A program made the position numbers and the translations under genes. DNA of 64,000 nucleotides, from assembly GCF_015477765.1 (NCBI RefSeq), contig NZ_JADLQQ010000019.1, positions 43,118 through 107,117 of the forward strand, in the 5' to 3' direction. Below, one piece after another: positions 16,109-25,277 of this stretch; position 1 is the first letter of the stretch, and each line of letters starts with the position of its first letter. This stretch comes from Nocardia transvalensis (GTDB lineage: Bacteria; Actinomycetota; Actinomycetes; Mycobacteriales; Mycobacteriaceae). The notes under the pieces are model-generated. The model saw nothing but the letters and a program-made list of their open reading frames with translations. It made no database searches and had not been told where the DNA came from.

Positions 16109-17908
16109 ATGGATTCGCTCATCATGTCCGCCCGTGATATCGAGTTCCTGCTCTACGAGTGGCTGGACGTGACCCGCTTCACCGAACGCGACCGCTATCG
16201 GGAGCACTCCCGCGAAACCTTCGACCAGGTGCTCGAGCTCAGCCGCGACCTGGCCGAGAAGTATTTCGCGCCGCACAACCGCGACGGCGATCTGCACGAG
16301 CCCACCTTCGACGGCGAGAAGGTGCACATCCTGCCCGCGGTGAAGCAGGCCCTCGACGCCTTCGGTGGCGCGGGGCTGGTGGGCGCGGCCATGGACGAGC
16401 GGGTGGGCGGCATGCAGCTGCCGCATACCGTCTTCACCGCCTGTATGGCGTGGTTCTATGCGGCCAATGTAGCCACCACGAGCTATCCGATGCTGACGAT
16501 GGGCAATGCGAATCTGCTTGCCTCCCATGCCACTCCGGAGCAGATCGAGCTGTTCGTGCGGCCGATGGTGGAGGGCCGGTGGTTCGGCACCATGGCACTG
16601 TCGGAACCGCAGGCGGGCTCGAGTTTGGCCGATATCACGACGAAGGCGGTGCCGCAGGACGACGGCACCTACCGGGTGTTCGGGCGCAAGATGTGGATCT
16701 CCGGTGCCGATCACGAGATGTCGGACAATATCGTCCATCTCGTGCTTGCCCGCATACCGGGCGCGCCGCTGGGCACCCGCGGGATTTCGCTGTTCATCGT
16801 GCCGAAGTACCTGCCCGGCGCGGACGGCTCGGTGGGGGAGCGCAACGACATCGTGCTCGCCGGGATCAATCACAAGATGGGCTGGCGTGGAACCGTCAAT
16901 ACCGCACCGGTTTTCGGCGACGGTGCCTTCACACCGGGCGGGGCGCCGGGTGCGGTCGGCTATCTCGTCGGCGAGCCCCACCGCGGGCTGAGCTACATGT
17001 TCCACATGATGAACGAGGCCCGGCTGGGGGTGGGCCTGGCGGCGACCGCGCTCGGGTACACCGGGTATCTGAAGTCGCTCGACTATGCGCGCAGCCGTCC
17101 GCAGGGGCGGCCGGTCACGGCGAAAGGTCAAGACACACCCCAGGTTCCGATCGTGCGCCATCCGGATGTGCGGCGGATGCTGCTCGCGCAGAAGTCGTAC
17201 GTCGAGGGTGCTCTCGCGCTGCAGCTGTACTGCGGCACCTTGATCGACGAACAGCGCAGTGCGGCAAGCGAATCCGAATACGCCAGGGCAGGTCTGCTGC
17301 TGCGGATACTCACGCCGATCGCCAAGAGCTGGCCGAGCCAGTGGTGCCTGGCCGCCAACGACCTCGCGATCCAGGTGCACGGCGGCGCCGGTTACACCCG
17401 CGACTACGACGTGGAACAGCACTACCGCGACAACCGGCTCAATCCGATCCACGAAGGCACGCACGGCATTCAGAGCCTGGATCTGCTCGGCCGCGCGGTA
17501 GTCGCCGACGACGGCGCGGCCCCGGCCCTGTTGATGGAGACGATCGGCGCCACGGTCGGCGCGGCCCGCGCCACCGCCGACGCCGAGCTGGGCGACTTCG
17601 CCGACGCCCTCGCGAGAGCGACCGGCCGCATCGCAACCACCACCGCCACCCTCTGGAAGGGTGGCGACCCGAATCTGGCGCTGGCGAACTCCGCCGCCTA
17701 TCTGGAAGCCTTCGGCCACGTAGTACTCGCCTGGATCTGGCTGTCCCAAGCGGTCGCCGCCCACGGCCACACGGGCTCGTTCTATGAGGGTAAACGAGCC
17801 GCAGCCCGCTACTTCTACAACTGGGAACTCCCCCGAACCACGGCCCAGTTCGACCTCCTGGACTCCCTCGACCGCACCACCCTCGACCTCGACGACACCT
17901 CTCTGTAA
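16109..17908 (+). CDS. Acyl-CoA dehydrogenase, FadE5-like
   Basis: A 599-residue enzyme, longer than the roughly 380 residues of classical acyl-CoA dehydrogenases, as in the FadE5 class, which has an added N-terminal helix domain and C-terminal domain. Flavin and substrate signatures include L-S-E-P-Q-A-G-S-S-L-A-D, M-W-I-S-G-A-D-H-E and H-G-G-A-G-Y-T-R-D-Y. The probable catalytic Glu is in N-P-I-H-E-G-T-H-G-I-Q. FadE5 acts on a broad range of acyl-CoA esters in beta-oxidation. GGAGGGTGAG precedes the ATG at a good distance. Followed directly by a stem-loop. Confidence 0.92.
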   Translation: MDSLIMSARDIEFLLYEWLDVTRFTERDRYREHSRETFDQVLELSRDLAEKYFAPHNRDGDLHEPTFDGEKVHILPAVKQALDAFGGAGLVGAAMDERVGGMQLPHTVFTACMAWFYAANVATTSYPMLTMGNANLLASHATPEQIELFVRPMVEGRWFGTMALSEPQAGSSLADITTKAVPQDDGTYRVFGRKMWISGADHEMSDNIVHLVLARIPGAPLGTRGISLFIVPKYLPGADGSVGERNDIVLAGINHKMGWRGTVNTAPVFGDGAFTPGGAPGAVGYLVGEPHRGLSYMFHMMNEARLGVGLAATALGYTGYLKSLDYARSRPQGRPVTAKGQDTPQVPIVRHPDVRRMLLAQKSYVEGALALQLYCGTLIDEQRSAASESEYARAGLLLRILTPIAKSWPSQWCLAANDLAIQVHGGAGYTRDYDVEQHYRDNRLNPIHEGTHGIQSLDLLGRAVVADDGAAPALLMETIGATVGAARATADAELGDFADALARATGRIATTTATLWKGGDPNLALANSAAYLEAFGHVVLAWIWLSQAVAAHGHTGSFYEGKRAAARYFYNWELPRTTAQFDLLDSLDRTTLDLDDTSL

Positions 17909-17942
17909 CCCTGCTGCCCGGCCTGGCGGCCGGACAGCAGGG
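17909..17942. terminator. Stem-loop directly after the acyl-CoA dehydrogenase stop
   Basis: Arms 17909-17923 and 17928-17942 (15 bp, one mismatch) around a TGGC loop; begins on the base after TAA. The same CCGGCC-TGGC-GGCCGG core occurs in inverted orientation at 18097-18130. Confidence 0.8.
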
Positions 17943-17977
17943 AAGCGTGAGGCCCTCTAGCCGGGCCAAGAGCTACC

Positions 17978-18082
17978 GGGCCTCGCTCTCCCGCCACCGG
18001 GCCTCGCTCTCCCGCCGCCGGGCCTCACTCTCCCATTGGCGGGCCCCGCTCTCTCACCGCCGGGCCGCACTCTCCCATTGCG
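17978..18082. repeat. Minisatellite, 5 copies of a 21-bp unit
   Basis: Units start at 17978, 17999, 18020, 18041 and 18062, exactly 21 bp apart, with core GGGCCTCGCTCTCCCGCC and some drift. The array is bracketed by two stem-loops of related sequence in inverted orientation. Confidence 0.9.
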
Positions 18083-18096
18083 GAGGTCTTTTGGTT

Positions 18097-18130
18097 CCCT
18101 GTCGTCCGGCCGCCAGGCCGGACGACAGGG
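18097..18130. terminator. Perfect 15-bp stem-loop, inverted relative of the hairpin at 17909
   Basis: Arms 18097-18111 and 18116-18130 with a GCCA loop. The reverse complement has the same CCGGCCTGGCGGCCGG core as the hairpin at 17909-17942. The preceding TGGTTCCCTG also precedes the hairpin at 2251. Confidence 0.75.
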
Positions 18131-18391
18131 TCGGCGTTTCCGGTGAAAGTATTTGGGAAATCACAGGGTTAGAGAGTCGCAGGGGTACCGGTCTACTCCC
18201 GCTGACGCCTCGTCCCGAAGCCGAATCCCGCGAAGGTGCTGGAACCCCAGGGGTCGGGGGTGGGAGGGGTCGCGGGGCGGGACAAATCGAAATACATTAA
18301 GTGTTAAGGTGATTCGACGTTCACCGACGCGGGGGCAACGACGCCAAACCGTACGCACAGTTGGCTTGAAGTTCACCCGTAGGCGGAACCC
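18131..18391. other. Non-coding leader of the WS/DGAT gene
   Basis: No gene is seen in these 261 bases. The stretch 18285-18325 is much more AT-rich than its surroundings (ATACATTAAGTGTTAAGG) and is the best place for a promoter of the gene at 18392; no -35/-10 pair is convincing. Confidence 0.4.
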
Positions 18392-19744
18392 ATGGATCTT
18401 CTCAATCCGATAGACGCTATCTTCCTTGCGGCCGAATCCCGCGAACATCCTATGCATGTCGGCGGTTTGCAGCTGTTCGAACCGCCCGCGGATGCGGACC
18501 CCGACTTCCTTCGGTCGATGTATGCCGAGGTGATGGCGACGACCGAGGTGCGTCCGCGTTTCCGCAGGCAGCAGCGCCGGATTCTCGGCAACTTCTCCAG
18601 TGTCGTCTGGTCTCATGCCGACCGGATGGATCTCGGCTATCACGTGCGCCGCTGCGCATTGCCCGCACCCGGCGGGGATGCCGAACTGCTGGATCTGGTG
18701 GGGCGCCTGCATTCGGCGCTGCTCGACCGGCACCGCCCGCTGTGGGAGGGACGGCTCATCGAGGGGCTGGCCGGGGGTCGGTTCGCGATCTACATCAAGG
18801 TCCATCACGCCCTCATGGACGGCGTGTCCGCGCTGCGGCTGCTGCAACGCACTCTCACCGAGGATCCGCTCGACACCCGACTCCGCGTGCCGTGGACGCT
18901 CGGCCCGGCGGAGCGCGAGCCCGAGGAGGGTGAAAGCGTGTGGGAGCAGCTGCGCAAGGCGGCGCCGCGCCTGCTCACCGGGGTCGGGGCGACCGCGACG
19001 GCGTTGCGAGCGGTGACCGAGGGGCGGCTGGAGCTGCCGCTGTCGGCACCGTCGACGATGTTCAACGTGCCCATCGGCGGGGCGCGCAGCGTGGCGGTCG
19101 GGTCGTGGCCGCTGGATCGCATCCATGCCGTGCGCAGTGCGACCGGCACGACCGTCAACGATGTCGTGCTCGCCCTGTCCGCGGCCGCGTTGCGCGCCTA
19201 TCTCCTGGAGCGAAATGCGTTGCCGGACAAGCCGTTGACCGCGATGGTGCCGGTGAATCTGCGCAGCAACGCCGAACCCGATTCCGACGGCAATCAGGTC
19301 GCCGCGCTGCTGTGCAACCTGGGTACCGATATCGCCGATCCGCTGCAGCGGCTGCAGACCATCAGCGCATCCATGCGCCGGTCCAAGGAGGTGTTCACGC
19401 AGCTGCCTCGACTGGAGGCGATAGCGCTGTCGGCCCTGCTGATGTCGCCGCTGCCGCTGGTGTTCGTGCCGGGTTTCCAAGCGCTGCCGCGAGTTCCGTT
19501 CAATCTGGTGATCTCCAATGTGCCGGGCCCGCGCAAGCCGGTGTACGTGCAGGGGGCACGGCTGGAACGCAACTACCCGCTGTCCATCCCGTTCGACGGC
19601 CAGGCCATGAACATCACCGTGACCAGCACCGCCGACAACCTCGACTTCGGCATCGTCGGGTGCCGCCGCTCGGTGCCGCAGCTGTCGAATTTCATCGGCC
19701 ATATCGATACGGCACTGCGGGACCTCGAACGCGCCACGGCCTGA
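18392..19744 (+). CDS. Wax ester synthase / diacylglycerol acyltransferase (WS/DGAT)
   Basis: A 450-residue acyltransferase making triacylglycerol or wax esters from acyl-CoA. The catalytic H-H-x-x-x-D-G motif is H138-H-A-L-M-D-G144. Other family blocks are P-L-W-E-G, N-D-V-V-L-A-L and the late I-S-N-V-P-G-P. Length is normal for the family. Such enzymes supply storage lipid in Nocardia, Rhodococcus and Mycobacterium, usually with many paralogues per genome. The ATG at 18392 has only a weak GGCGGA upstream. The next gene follows after 34 nt but is functionally unrelated. Confidence 0.94.
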   Translation: MDLLNPIDAIFLAAESREHPMHVGGLQLFEPPADADPDFLRSMYAEVMATTEVRPRFRRQQRRILGNFSSVVWSHADRMDLGYHVRRCALPAPGGDAELLDLVGRLHSALLDRHRPLWEGRLIEGLAGGRFAIYIKVHHALMDGVSALRLLQRTLTEDPLDTRLRVPWTLGPAEREPEEGESVWEQLRKAAPRLLTGVGATATALRAVTEGRLELPLSAPSTMFNVPIGGARSVAVGSWPLDRIHAVRSATGTTVNDVVLALSAAALRAYLLERNALPDKPLTAMVPVNLRSNAEPDSDGNQVAALLCNLGTDIADPLQRLQTISASMRRSKEVFTQLPRLEAIALSALLMSPLPLVFVPGFQALPRVPFNLVISNVPGPRKPVYVQGARLERNYPLSIPFDGQAMNITVTSTADNLDFGIVGCRRSVPQLSNFIGHIDTALRDLERATA

Positions 19745-19778
19745 CGGAGAGGCGTGAGCTGCCCTTTAGGGTGGTTCG

Positions 19779-20582
19779 GTGGATATTCAGTGGCCGCAGC
19801 TGCGGGAACGGTGCCGGATCGAGGAGGACGAGGCGATCCTCGCGCTGAACAAGCCCGCCGGAATCTCGGTGACCGGCGAGCGGCACGACACCGATCTGGT
19901 GGAGCTGGCCGCCGCACACGGGGAGACGCTGTACCCGGTGCATCGCATCGACAAGGTGACCTCCGGTCTGGTGCTGCTGGCCAAGGACCTCGCCGCTCAC
20001 GGGCAGCTCACCCGGCAATTCAACAAACGCACCGCGGACAAGACCTACGTGGCGATCACCGCCTCCACAGGTCTGCCCGACCACGGCGTCATCGACCTGC
20101 CGCTGAGCGTCGGCCGTAAGAACCGGGTCCGCATCGCGGCACCCCGCGACAAGATCACCCGCACCGGCGACACCTGGACGGTCGCCGCCGACGACCTGCT
20201 GGCCGGAAAGAACTACCCGTCCCGCAGCGAATTCACCACGCTGCTGCGCACCGACACCCATACGGTCCTGGCCGTCCGCCCGATCACCGGCCGCCGCCAC
20301 CAGATCCGCGTCCACCTGGCCTGGATCGGCCACCCCATCACCGGCGACCCCTTGTTCGACAAATCCACCACCCACCCCCGCACCTACCTGCACTCCTGGC
20401 AACTACACCTGCAGGCTCCCTGGCGAAGCGGCGAGCCCGACCTCCGACTCGAGGCCCCACCCGGCCCCGACTTCTGGACCCTCGCAGGCACCCCCCTCAC
20501 CCCCGACCCCACCGCCCTCCTCGCCACCTTCCACGACCGACACACACTGCCGGAACAGCATCAGTCACCTGCGGACACGTAA
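19779..20582 (+). CDS. RluA-family pseudouridine synthase
   Basis: A 267-residue enzyme that isomerises uridine in rRNA or tRNA. The catalytic motif H-R-I-D-K-V-T-S-G-L (about residues 56-65) carries the essential Asp. The preceding L-N-K-P-A-G-I-S-V and the later T-G-R-R-H-Q-I-R-V-H-L are standard RluA blocks. No S4 domain, so it resembles the short RluA group. The GTG at 19779 is used; TTAGGGTGG upstream is a weak ribosome site. Its 3' end overlaps the convergent MFS remnant by 22 bp. Confidence 0.9.
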   Translation: MDIQWPQLRERCRIEEDEAILALNKPAGISVTGERHDTDLVELAAAHGETLYPVHRIDKVTSGLVLLAKDLAAHGQLTRQFNKRTADKTYVAITASTGLPDHGVIDLPLSVGRKNRVRIAAPRDKITRTGDTWTVAADDLLAGKNYPSRSEFTTLLRTDTHTVLAVRPITGRRHQIRVHLAWIGHPITGDPLFDKSTTHPRTYLHSWQLHLQAPWRSGEPDLRLEAPPGPDFWTLAGTPLTPDPTALLATFHDRHTLPEQHQSPADT

Positions 20583-21055
20583 CCGATAGCCGCCGCACAG
20601 GCGAGAATCACCGCGCCGCACACCGCAAGCGCGATCCACGACGGCGAGACGATCCGATGAGCGGCATCGGATACGGCACCGGCGTAGGCGACGCCGATGC
20701 TCATGCCGAGCTGGCGACTGGTCGAGACCACACCACTCGCGGCGCCGGCATCCTTACCCATTCCGACGACCGCCGTGGCGGTGATCGGCGCGTTGACCAA
20801 CCCGAATCCGGCTCCGAACAGTGATGCGACCACCACGACCGACGCAAGGCCGCCGGCCCCGAAGATCAGCAACGTCGCTGCCGACAGGCCGACCGCCACA
20901 CCACCCGAGGCCAAGGGGGCAACAACCCCGAACCGCGCGACGGCTCGACCACTGAGCGAGGAGAAAACGAACGTGCCGACCGCGATCGGAACCAGGTGCA
21001 GCCCAGCCACACTGGGACTTCGGTCCAAGCCCAGCTGCAGATAGATCCTGGGCTG
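20561..21055 (-). pseudogene. MFS (DHA2-type) drug-exporter gene, 3' third only
   Basis: Read leftwards, about 165 residues match the C-terminal helices of a 14-helix major facilitator: Y-L-Q-L-G-L-D-R-S-P-S-V-A-G-L-H-L-V-P, then F-S-S-L-S-G-R, and the end G-K-D-A-G-A-A-S-G-V-V-S-T-S-R-Q-L-G-M-S-I-G. Everything before the Y-L-Q-L block is missing: further upstream the same frame reads Arg/Cys-rich antisense of the LysR fragment. The reading frame itself is intact to its TGA. A 14-helix exporter needs about 450-500 residues, so this is a truncated gene. Confidence 0.85.
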
Positions 21056-21059
21056 GCTG

Positions 21060-21779
21060 GTGACGATCGTCCAGCAAATCGAGCGAATTCCCGCGGTACT
21101 GCAGGCGGCCGCCGAGGCCGAACAATTGATTCGCCTCGGTATTCCGCCCGGCCTGCCGCACCGCTGGTTCAAGGCCTTCCGTGCGGCGCTGGACCAATCC
21201 GCCCCGCACCTCGAGCTCTCACTCCACGAAGCGACGAGCGAGCAACAGCGCCGACGGCTACAGCAAGGAACAATCGATATCGGCCTGATCCATCTACAGC
21301 CGCCGGAATTGCACTCGCAACTGGTGCTCACCCAACAGTTCGGTTGTGCCGCACCCCCGACGTCGCCGCTGGCAAACCGGCAGCGGATCACCTGGCACGA
21401 CCTGGACGGACTGCGCGTGATGGCCCACTCCCGACAGGAAAACCCCAGAGAGGAAGTGCAACTACAGGCGGCGGCCGACGCCGCAGGAGTACAGATAACC
21501 TGGATTCTCCGCAGTTTCTCCGAACACAGCGCCCTCATCGCCGACAGCGTCGACGCACAGGCGGTCATGATGAGCGAGGCGTCCGCCCGACGGCACTTCC
21601 CCACCTGGCGGTGGCTACCGATGGACCGAGCTCACGACATCGATGCCGCGGTGAACACCTGGGCCGTCTGGCTGGATCCGGACCTGCACGGCCTGCCCGA
21701 GGTACGAGGCGCCATGGCGGCCGCCACGACCCATACCCGCCGGTTCTACCCGGTGGCGGGTGTCATGCAGACGTGGTAG
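21060..21779 (+). pseudogene. LysR-family regulator gene lacking its DNA-binding domain
   Basis: About 239 residues match the linker helix and substrate-binding domain of a LysR protein (L-Q-A-A-A-E-A-E-Q-L-I-R-L-G-I-P-P-G-L-P, then D-I-G-L-I-H-L and W-H-D-L-D-G-L). The winged helix-turn-helix of about 60 residues is absent because the sequence runs straight into the reversed MFS remnant near 21056. A GTG at 21060 could still start a DNA-binding-deficient product, without a ribosome site. MFS and LysR genes are often divergent, and one deletion across their shared promoter explains both truncations. Confidence 0.85.
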
Positions 21780-21861
21780 CCGGTGGGGATCTAACCTGGA
21801 TTGTGCCGCTTATGGGCAGGTATGGGCGCAATGGCGCGGTTCCCACGAGAAAGCGAAGGCC

Positions 21862-22641
21862 ATGATTCTGTTGGCACAGCTCAGCGACACCCACTTCGAC
21901 CTGCGTGCGCACAACACGGAGCGGGTGGAGCGGGTCATGGGCTATCTGGCCGAGCTGCCTCGCAAGCCGGACGCGATCCTGGTCACCGGGGATATCACCG
22001 ATTCCGGCAAGGTCGAGGAATACGAGGAGGCCAGGGCCGCGCTGGTGGCCGACGTGCCGCTCTGGGTGCTGCCCGGAAATCACGATGACCGGGGCAATCT
22101 GCGCGAGGTGCTGTTGGGCGAATCGCCCTCCTATGCGCCCATCAACCGGGCATTGCGGCTGGACGGGCTGACCGTCGCGCTGCTGGATTCGACGATTCCG
22201 GGCGAGGGCGGCGGCGAACTGTCCGACGACACCTACGCCTGGCTGACGGACCTGCTGCGGGACACGCCCGCCGACACCGTGGTCCTGGTCGCCATGCATC
22301 ATCCGCCGTTGCCGATGTACAGCACCGTCGTCGATCCGATCCGGCTGGCCAACCCCCAGCGGCTGGAGCAGATCGTCGCCGACGACGACCGCATCATCGG
22401 CGTGCTCACCGGGCATATGCATGCCATGGGTGCCACCCAGTTCGGCGGGCGACAGCTGGTGGTCGCGCCCAGCGTGGCCTCGCTGATCGGCGGCGAATGG
22501 GAGGTCGGCGCCCCCGGCCAGGTGCCGATCGACTACGCCCCCGACCCGTCGCTGATCCTGCACACCATCGACGGGCGTCGGCTCACCTCGATCCTCCGCT
22601 CGGTGCCGATGGGCGGCTGGATCGGCGTGCAGCCCAAGTGA
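21862..22641 (+). CDS. Metallophosphoesterase, CpdA/Icc-like phosphodiesterase
   Basis: A 259-residue calcineurin-like enzyme with all binuclear metal motifs: S-D-T-H-F (residues 8-12), V-T-G-D-I-T-D, L-P-G-N-H-D-D, M-H-H-P-P and G-H-M-H-A-M-G. The family includes cyclic-nucleotide phosphodiesterases such as Rv0805 of M. tuberculosis; activity on cAMP or other phosphodiesters is plausible. The ATG at 21862 has GCGAAGG upstream. It ends one base before the convergent AraC gene. Confidence 0.9.
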   Translation: MILLAQLSDTHFDLRAHNTERVERVMGYLAELPRKPDAILVTGDITDSGKVEEYEEARAALVADVPLWVLPGNHDDRGNLREVLLGESPSYAPINRALRLDGLTVALLDSTIPGEGGGELSDDTYAWLTDLLRDTPADTVVLVAMHHPPLPMYSTVVDPIRLANPQRLEQIVADDDRIIGVLTGHMHAMGATQFGGRQLVVAPSVASLIGGEWEVGAPGQVPIDYAPDPSLILHTIDGRRLTSILRSVPMGGWIGVQPK

Positions 22642-22642
22642 T

Positions 22643-23719
22643 TCACGCGCGCACCGCCGGGCCGGGTGCACGTTCGCGTCGGTAGGCCGACGGTGTGGTC
22701 CCGGTCCAGCGCTTGAACGCGTAGATGAATGTCGACGCCTCGGCATATCCGAGCCGGATCGCCACATCGCTCACCGAAAGCGGTGTGGCGGTGAGCATTT
22801 CCTCCGCCAGCGCCCGGCGCACCTCGTCGAGCAAGGCGCGGTAGCTGGTACCCGCGGCGTCCAGATGGCGGCGCAGCGTCCGGGTGCTCATATTGAGATC
22901 GCGTGCGACGGCGTCGATTCCGGGCGGTGCCGCGAATCCGTCGACTCCCCCGCGCGGCACCAGTCGCTCACGGACCTCGGCCGCGATGCCGGTGCGGGCG
23001 CGGCGCCGGTGCACCAGATCCTGGCACTGTGCCAGGCACATGGCCCAGGTATGCCCATTGGCCTGCGGGAGCGGCTGTTCCAACACGGCCGGATCGAGTA
23101 CGAACAGGTTCTGCGGCCGCCCGTAGCGTGGTCGCACCCCGATGATGTTCGCTATGTCCTCGGCGTATTCCGGTTCCGGGTAATCGAATTCGGCTCGCAC
23201 CAGCTCCGGTCGATGCCCGAGCAGATCGGTCAGTACCTGATGCATGGCCAGCACATCGCGTTCGACCAGGAACCGCCGCACATCCGGCGGCACCAGCTCG
23301 TCGTGGATGTGAGCGACGAATTCCCCTGGCTCCGAACGGATCACCGGAATACAGAAGGTGAAACTCAACTCCAAGTAGCGCAGCGCGAACGAGATCGCCT
23401 CGCCGAGCGTGGGGCTCGAGACGCAGGCGAAGCCGAAGATGCCGAAGGTGGTGATGCGGTAGCGGCGGCCCACCTCCACACCCAGCGCAGGACGTTCGGC
23501 CCCCAGCGCACGCACCAGATTGCGGATCACCGCCAGCTCGGTGTGCGCATCGATCTGGGCGTCCGGGTCGGCCAGGGCGCGCTCGGTCAGACCGGTGCCG
23601 CGCAGCATGCGGGTCGTCGGCACGCCGCGGTCACCGGCATAACCCACCATCAGGGCCACGCTCGCCACCCCACGCGGGAAATCCCAGTTCCGGACCCCCG
23701 GCTGCTGCACCGTTGCCAT
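22643..23719 (-). CDS. AraC-family regulator
   Basis: A 358-residue protein with an N-terminal ligand-binding domain of the arabinose-binding/OruR type (G-F-A-C-V-S-S-P-T-L-G-E-A-I-S-F-A-L-R-Y) and a C-terminal AraC DNA-binding domain: D-L-N-M-S-T-R-T-L-R-R-H-L for the first HTH and V-A-I-R-L-G-Y-A-E-A-S-T-F for the second. The ATG at 23719 (M-A-T-V-Q-Q-P) is preceded by GGGGG. Divergent from a flavin monooxygenase 84 bp away, with a direct repeat between them; regulators of this type commonly activate the adjacent monooxygenase. Confidence 0.9.
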   Translation of the reverse strand: MATVQQPGVRNWDFPRGVASVALMVGYAGDRGVPTTRMLRGTGLTERALADPDAQIDAHTELAVIRNLVRALGAERPALGVEVGRRYRITTFGIFGFACVSSPTLGEAISFALRYLELSFTFCIPVIRSEPGEFVAHIHDELVPPDVRRFLVERDVLAMHQVLTDLLGHRPELVRAEFDYPEPEYAEDIANIIGVRPRYGRPQNLFVLDPAVLEQPLPQANGHTWAMCLAQCQDLVHRRRARTGIAAEVRERLVPRGGVDGFAAPPGIDAVARDLNMSTRTLRRHLDAAGTSYRALLDEVRRALAEEMLTATPLSVSDVAIRLGYAEASTFIYAFKRWTGTTPSAYRRERAPGPAVRA

Positions 23720-23764
23720 CCCCCGATTATGGCCGAAAATGTCGATCACGTCCGGCGGCTCTCC

Positions 23765-23780
23765 GTACAGTGGAGTACAG
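23765..23780. promoter_or_regulatory. Direct repeat, candidate AraC-protein site
   Basis: GTACAG at 23765-23770 and again at 23775-23780, one helical turn (10 bp) apart, between the divergent AraC and monooxygenase genes. AraC proteins bind direct repeats with helical spacing, so this is a good candidate, placed 24 nt before the monooxygenase start. Confidence 0.5.
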
Positions 23781-23803
23781 GGGACGAATGTGAGGAGCAC
23801 CAC

Positions 23804-25267
23804 ATGTCCACGACAACGCCGTCGGTCATCATCATCGGCGCCGGATTCGGCGGCCTCGGCATGGCGATGGAGCTGCAGCGCCACGGCGTCGACGATTTCA
23901 CGATCCTCGAGCGGGCCGCCGACCTGGGCGGGGTGTGGCGGGAGAACACCTACCCCGGTGCCGCCTGCGATGTGCCCTCACCGCTGTATTCGTTCTCCTA
24001 CGAGCCCAAGCCGGACTGGCCGCACCGGTACTCCGGGCAGTCCGATATCCACCGCTACCTGCGCGAGCTCGCCGTCAAGCACCGGTTGCTCGATCGCATC
24101 CGGTTCGAGTGCGAGGTCACCGAGGCCGCCTTCGACGAGACCACGGGCCGCTGGACCGTCCGCACCACCGGCGGCACGGAGTTCACCGCGGACGTGCTGG
24201 TGCCCGCGGTGGGCCAGCTGTCGCGCCCACGGCTGCCGGATATCCCGGGGCGCGAACGATTTCGCGGCCCGTCGTTCCATTCGGCGCAGTGGGATCATTC
24301 CGTCGAGCTGTCCGGCAAACGGGTGGCGGTGATCGGAACCGGGGCCAGCACAATACAAATAGTCCCGGCCATTCAACCGCGGGTCGCCCACCTGACCGTG
24401 TTCCAACGCACGGCCGCCTGGGTGGTGCGCCGCACGGACCGGGAGTACCGGCCCATCCATCACGCCCTGTTGCGGCACGTGCCGGTGCTGCGCCTGGCCC
24501 AGCGGCTGTGGGTGTGGCTGTTCGCGGAGTTCTTCTCGCTCGGACTGGCCTCGGTGCCGCCCATTCGGCGAATCGTGACCTGGCTGGGCCACCGCAGCCT
24601 GCGCCGCGATGTGCCCGATCCCGTGTTGCGGGCCAAGCTGACTCCCGACTATCCGGTGCTGTGCAAACGGGTGCTGTTCTCCAATGAGTACTATCCGGCG
24701 CTCACCCAGCCGAATGTGGAGGTCGAGACCGCGCGCATCGCCGAGATCGTGCCCGAGGGTGTGCGCACCGCCGACGGCGTGGTGCACCCGGCGGATGTCC
24801 TCATCTTCGCCACCGGCTTCCAAACCACCGAATTCCTCTGGCCTATCCGGGTATTCGGGCGAGACGGGCTAGAGCTGGCGAAGGTGTGGGCCCAGGGCGC
24901 CCACGCCTATCTGGGCATCACGGTTCCCGGCTTTCCCAATATGTTTCTGCTCTACGGCCCCAACACCAACCTGGGCGTCGGCTCCATCATCTACATGATC
25001 GAATGCCAGGCCCGCTACACCCGCAAGGCCCTGACCTACCTGTCCACCCACCCCGGCCACGCGATTGATGTAAAACCCACTACCGCAAACGATTTCGATA
25101 AGCACATCCAGCGCCGGCTGCGCCGCACCCCTTGGACGGCCTGCTCGAGCTGGTACCGCACCGCGTCCGGCCGCATCACCAACAACTGGCCGGGCACCGT
25201 GACCGCCTACCGCCTGCGCACCCGCAAGCTCGACCCGAACGACTACGACCTCCTCCCCGTAGCCTGA
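23804..25267 (+). CDS. Flavin monooxygenase, type I Baeyer-Villiger class
   Basis: A 487-residue FAD/NADPH enzyme. FAD site G-A-G-F-G-G (12-17); the Baeyer-Villiger fingerprint F153-x-G155-x-x-x-H159-x-x-x-W163 is intact; NADPH site G-T-G-A-S (178-182). Reactions in the class are ketone-to-ester/lactone insertion and S-oxidation; EtaA-like enzymes of mycobacteria are of similar length. The ATG at 23804 follows GTGAGGAG (23790-23797). The adjacent divergent AraC protein probably controls it. The substrate is not evident. Confidence 0.92.
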   Translation: MSTTTPSVIIIGAGFGGLGMAMELQRHGVDDFTILERAADLGGVWRENTYPGAACDVPSPLYSFSYEPKPDWPHRYSGQSDIHRYLRELAVKHRLLDRIRFECEVTEAAFDETTGRWTVRTTGGTEFTADVLVPAVGQLSRPRLPDIPGRERFRGPSFHSAQWDHSVELSGKRVAVIGTGASTIQIVPAIQPRVAHLTVFQRTAAWVVRRTDREYRPIHHALLRHVPVLRLAQRLWVWLFAEFFSLGLASVPPIRRIVTWLGHRSLRRDVPDPVLRAKLTPDYPVLCKRVLFSNEYYPALTQPNVEVETARIAEIVPEGVRTADGVVHPADVLIFATGFQTTEFLWPIRVFGRDGLELAKVWAQGAHAYLGITVPGFPNMFLLYGPNTNLGVGSIIYMIECQARYTRKALTYLSTHPGHAIDVKPTTANDFDKHIQRRLRRTPWTACSSWYRTASGRITNNWPGTVTAYRLRTRKLDPNDYDLLPVA

Positions 25268-25277
25268 ACGGCCCTGC

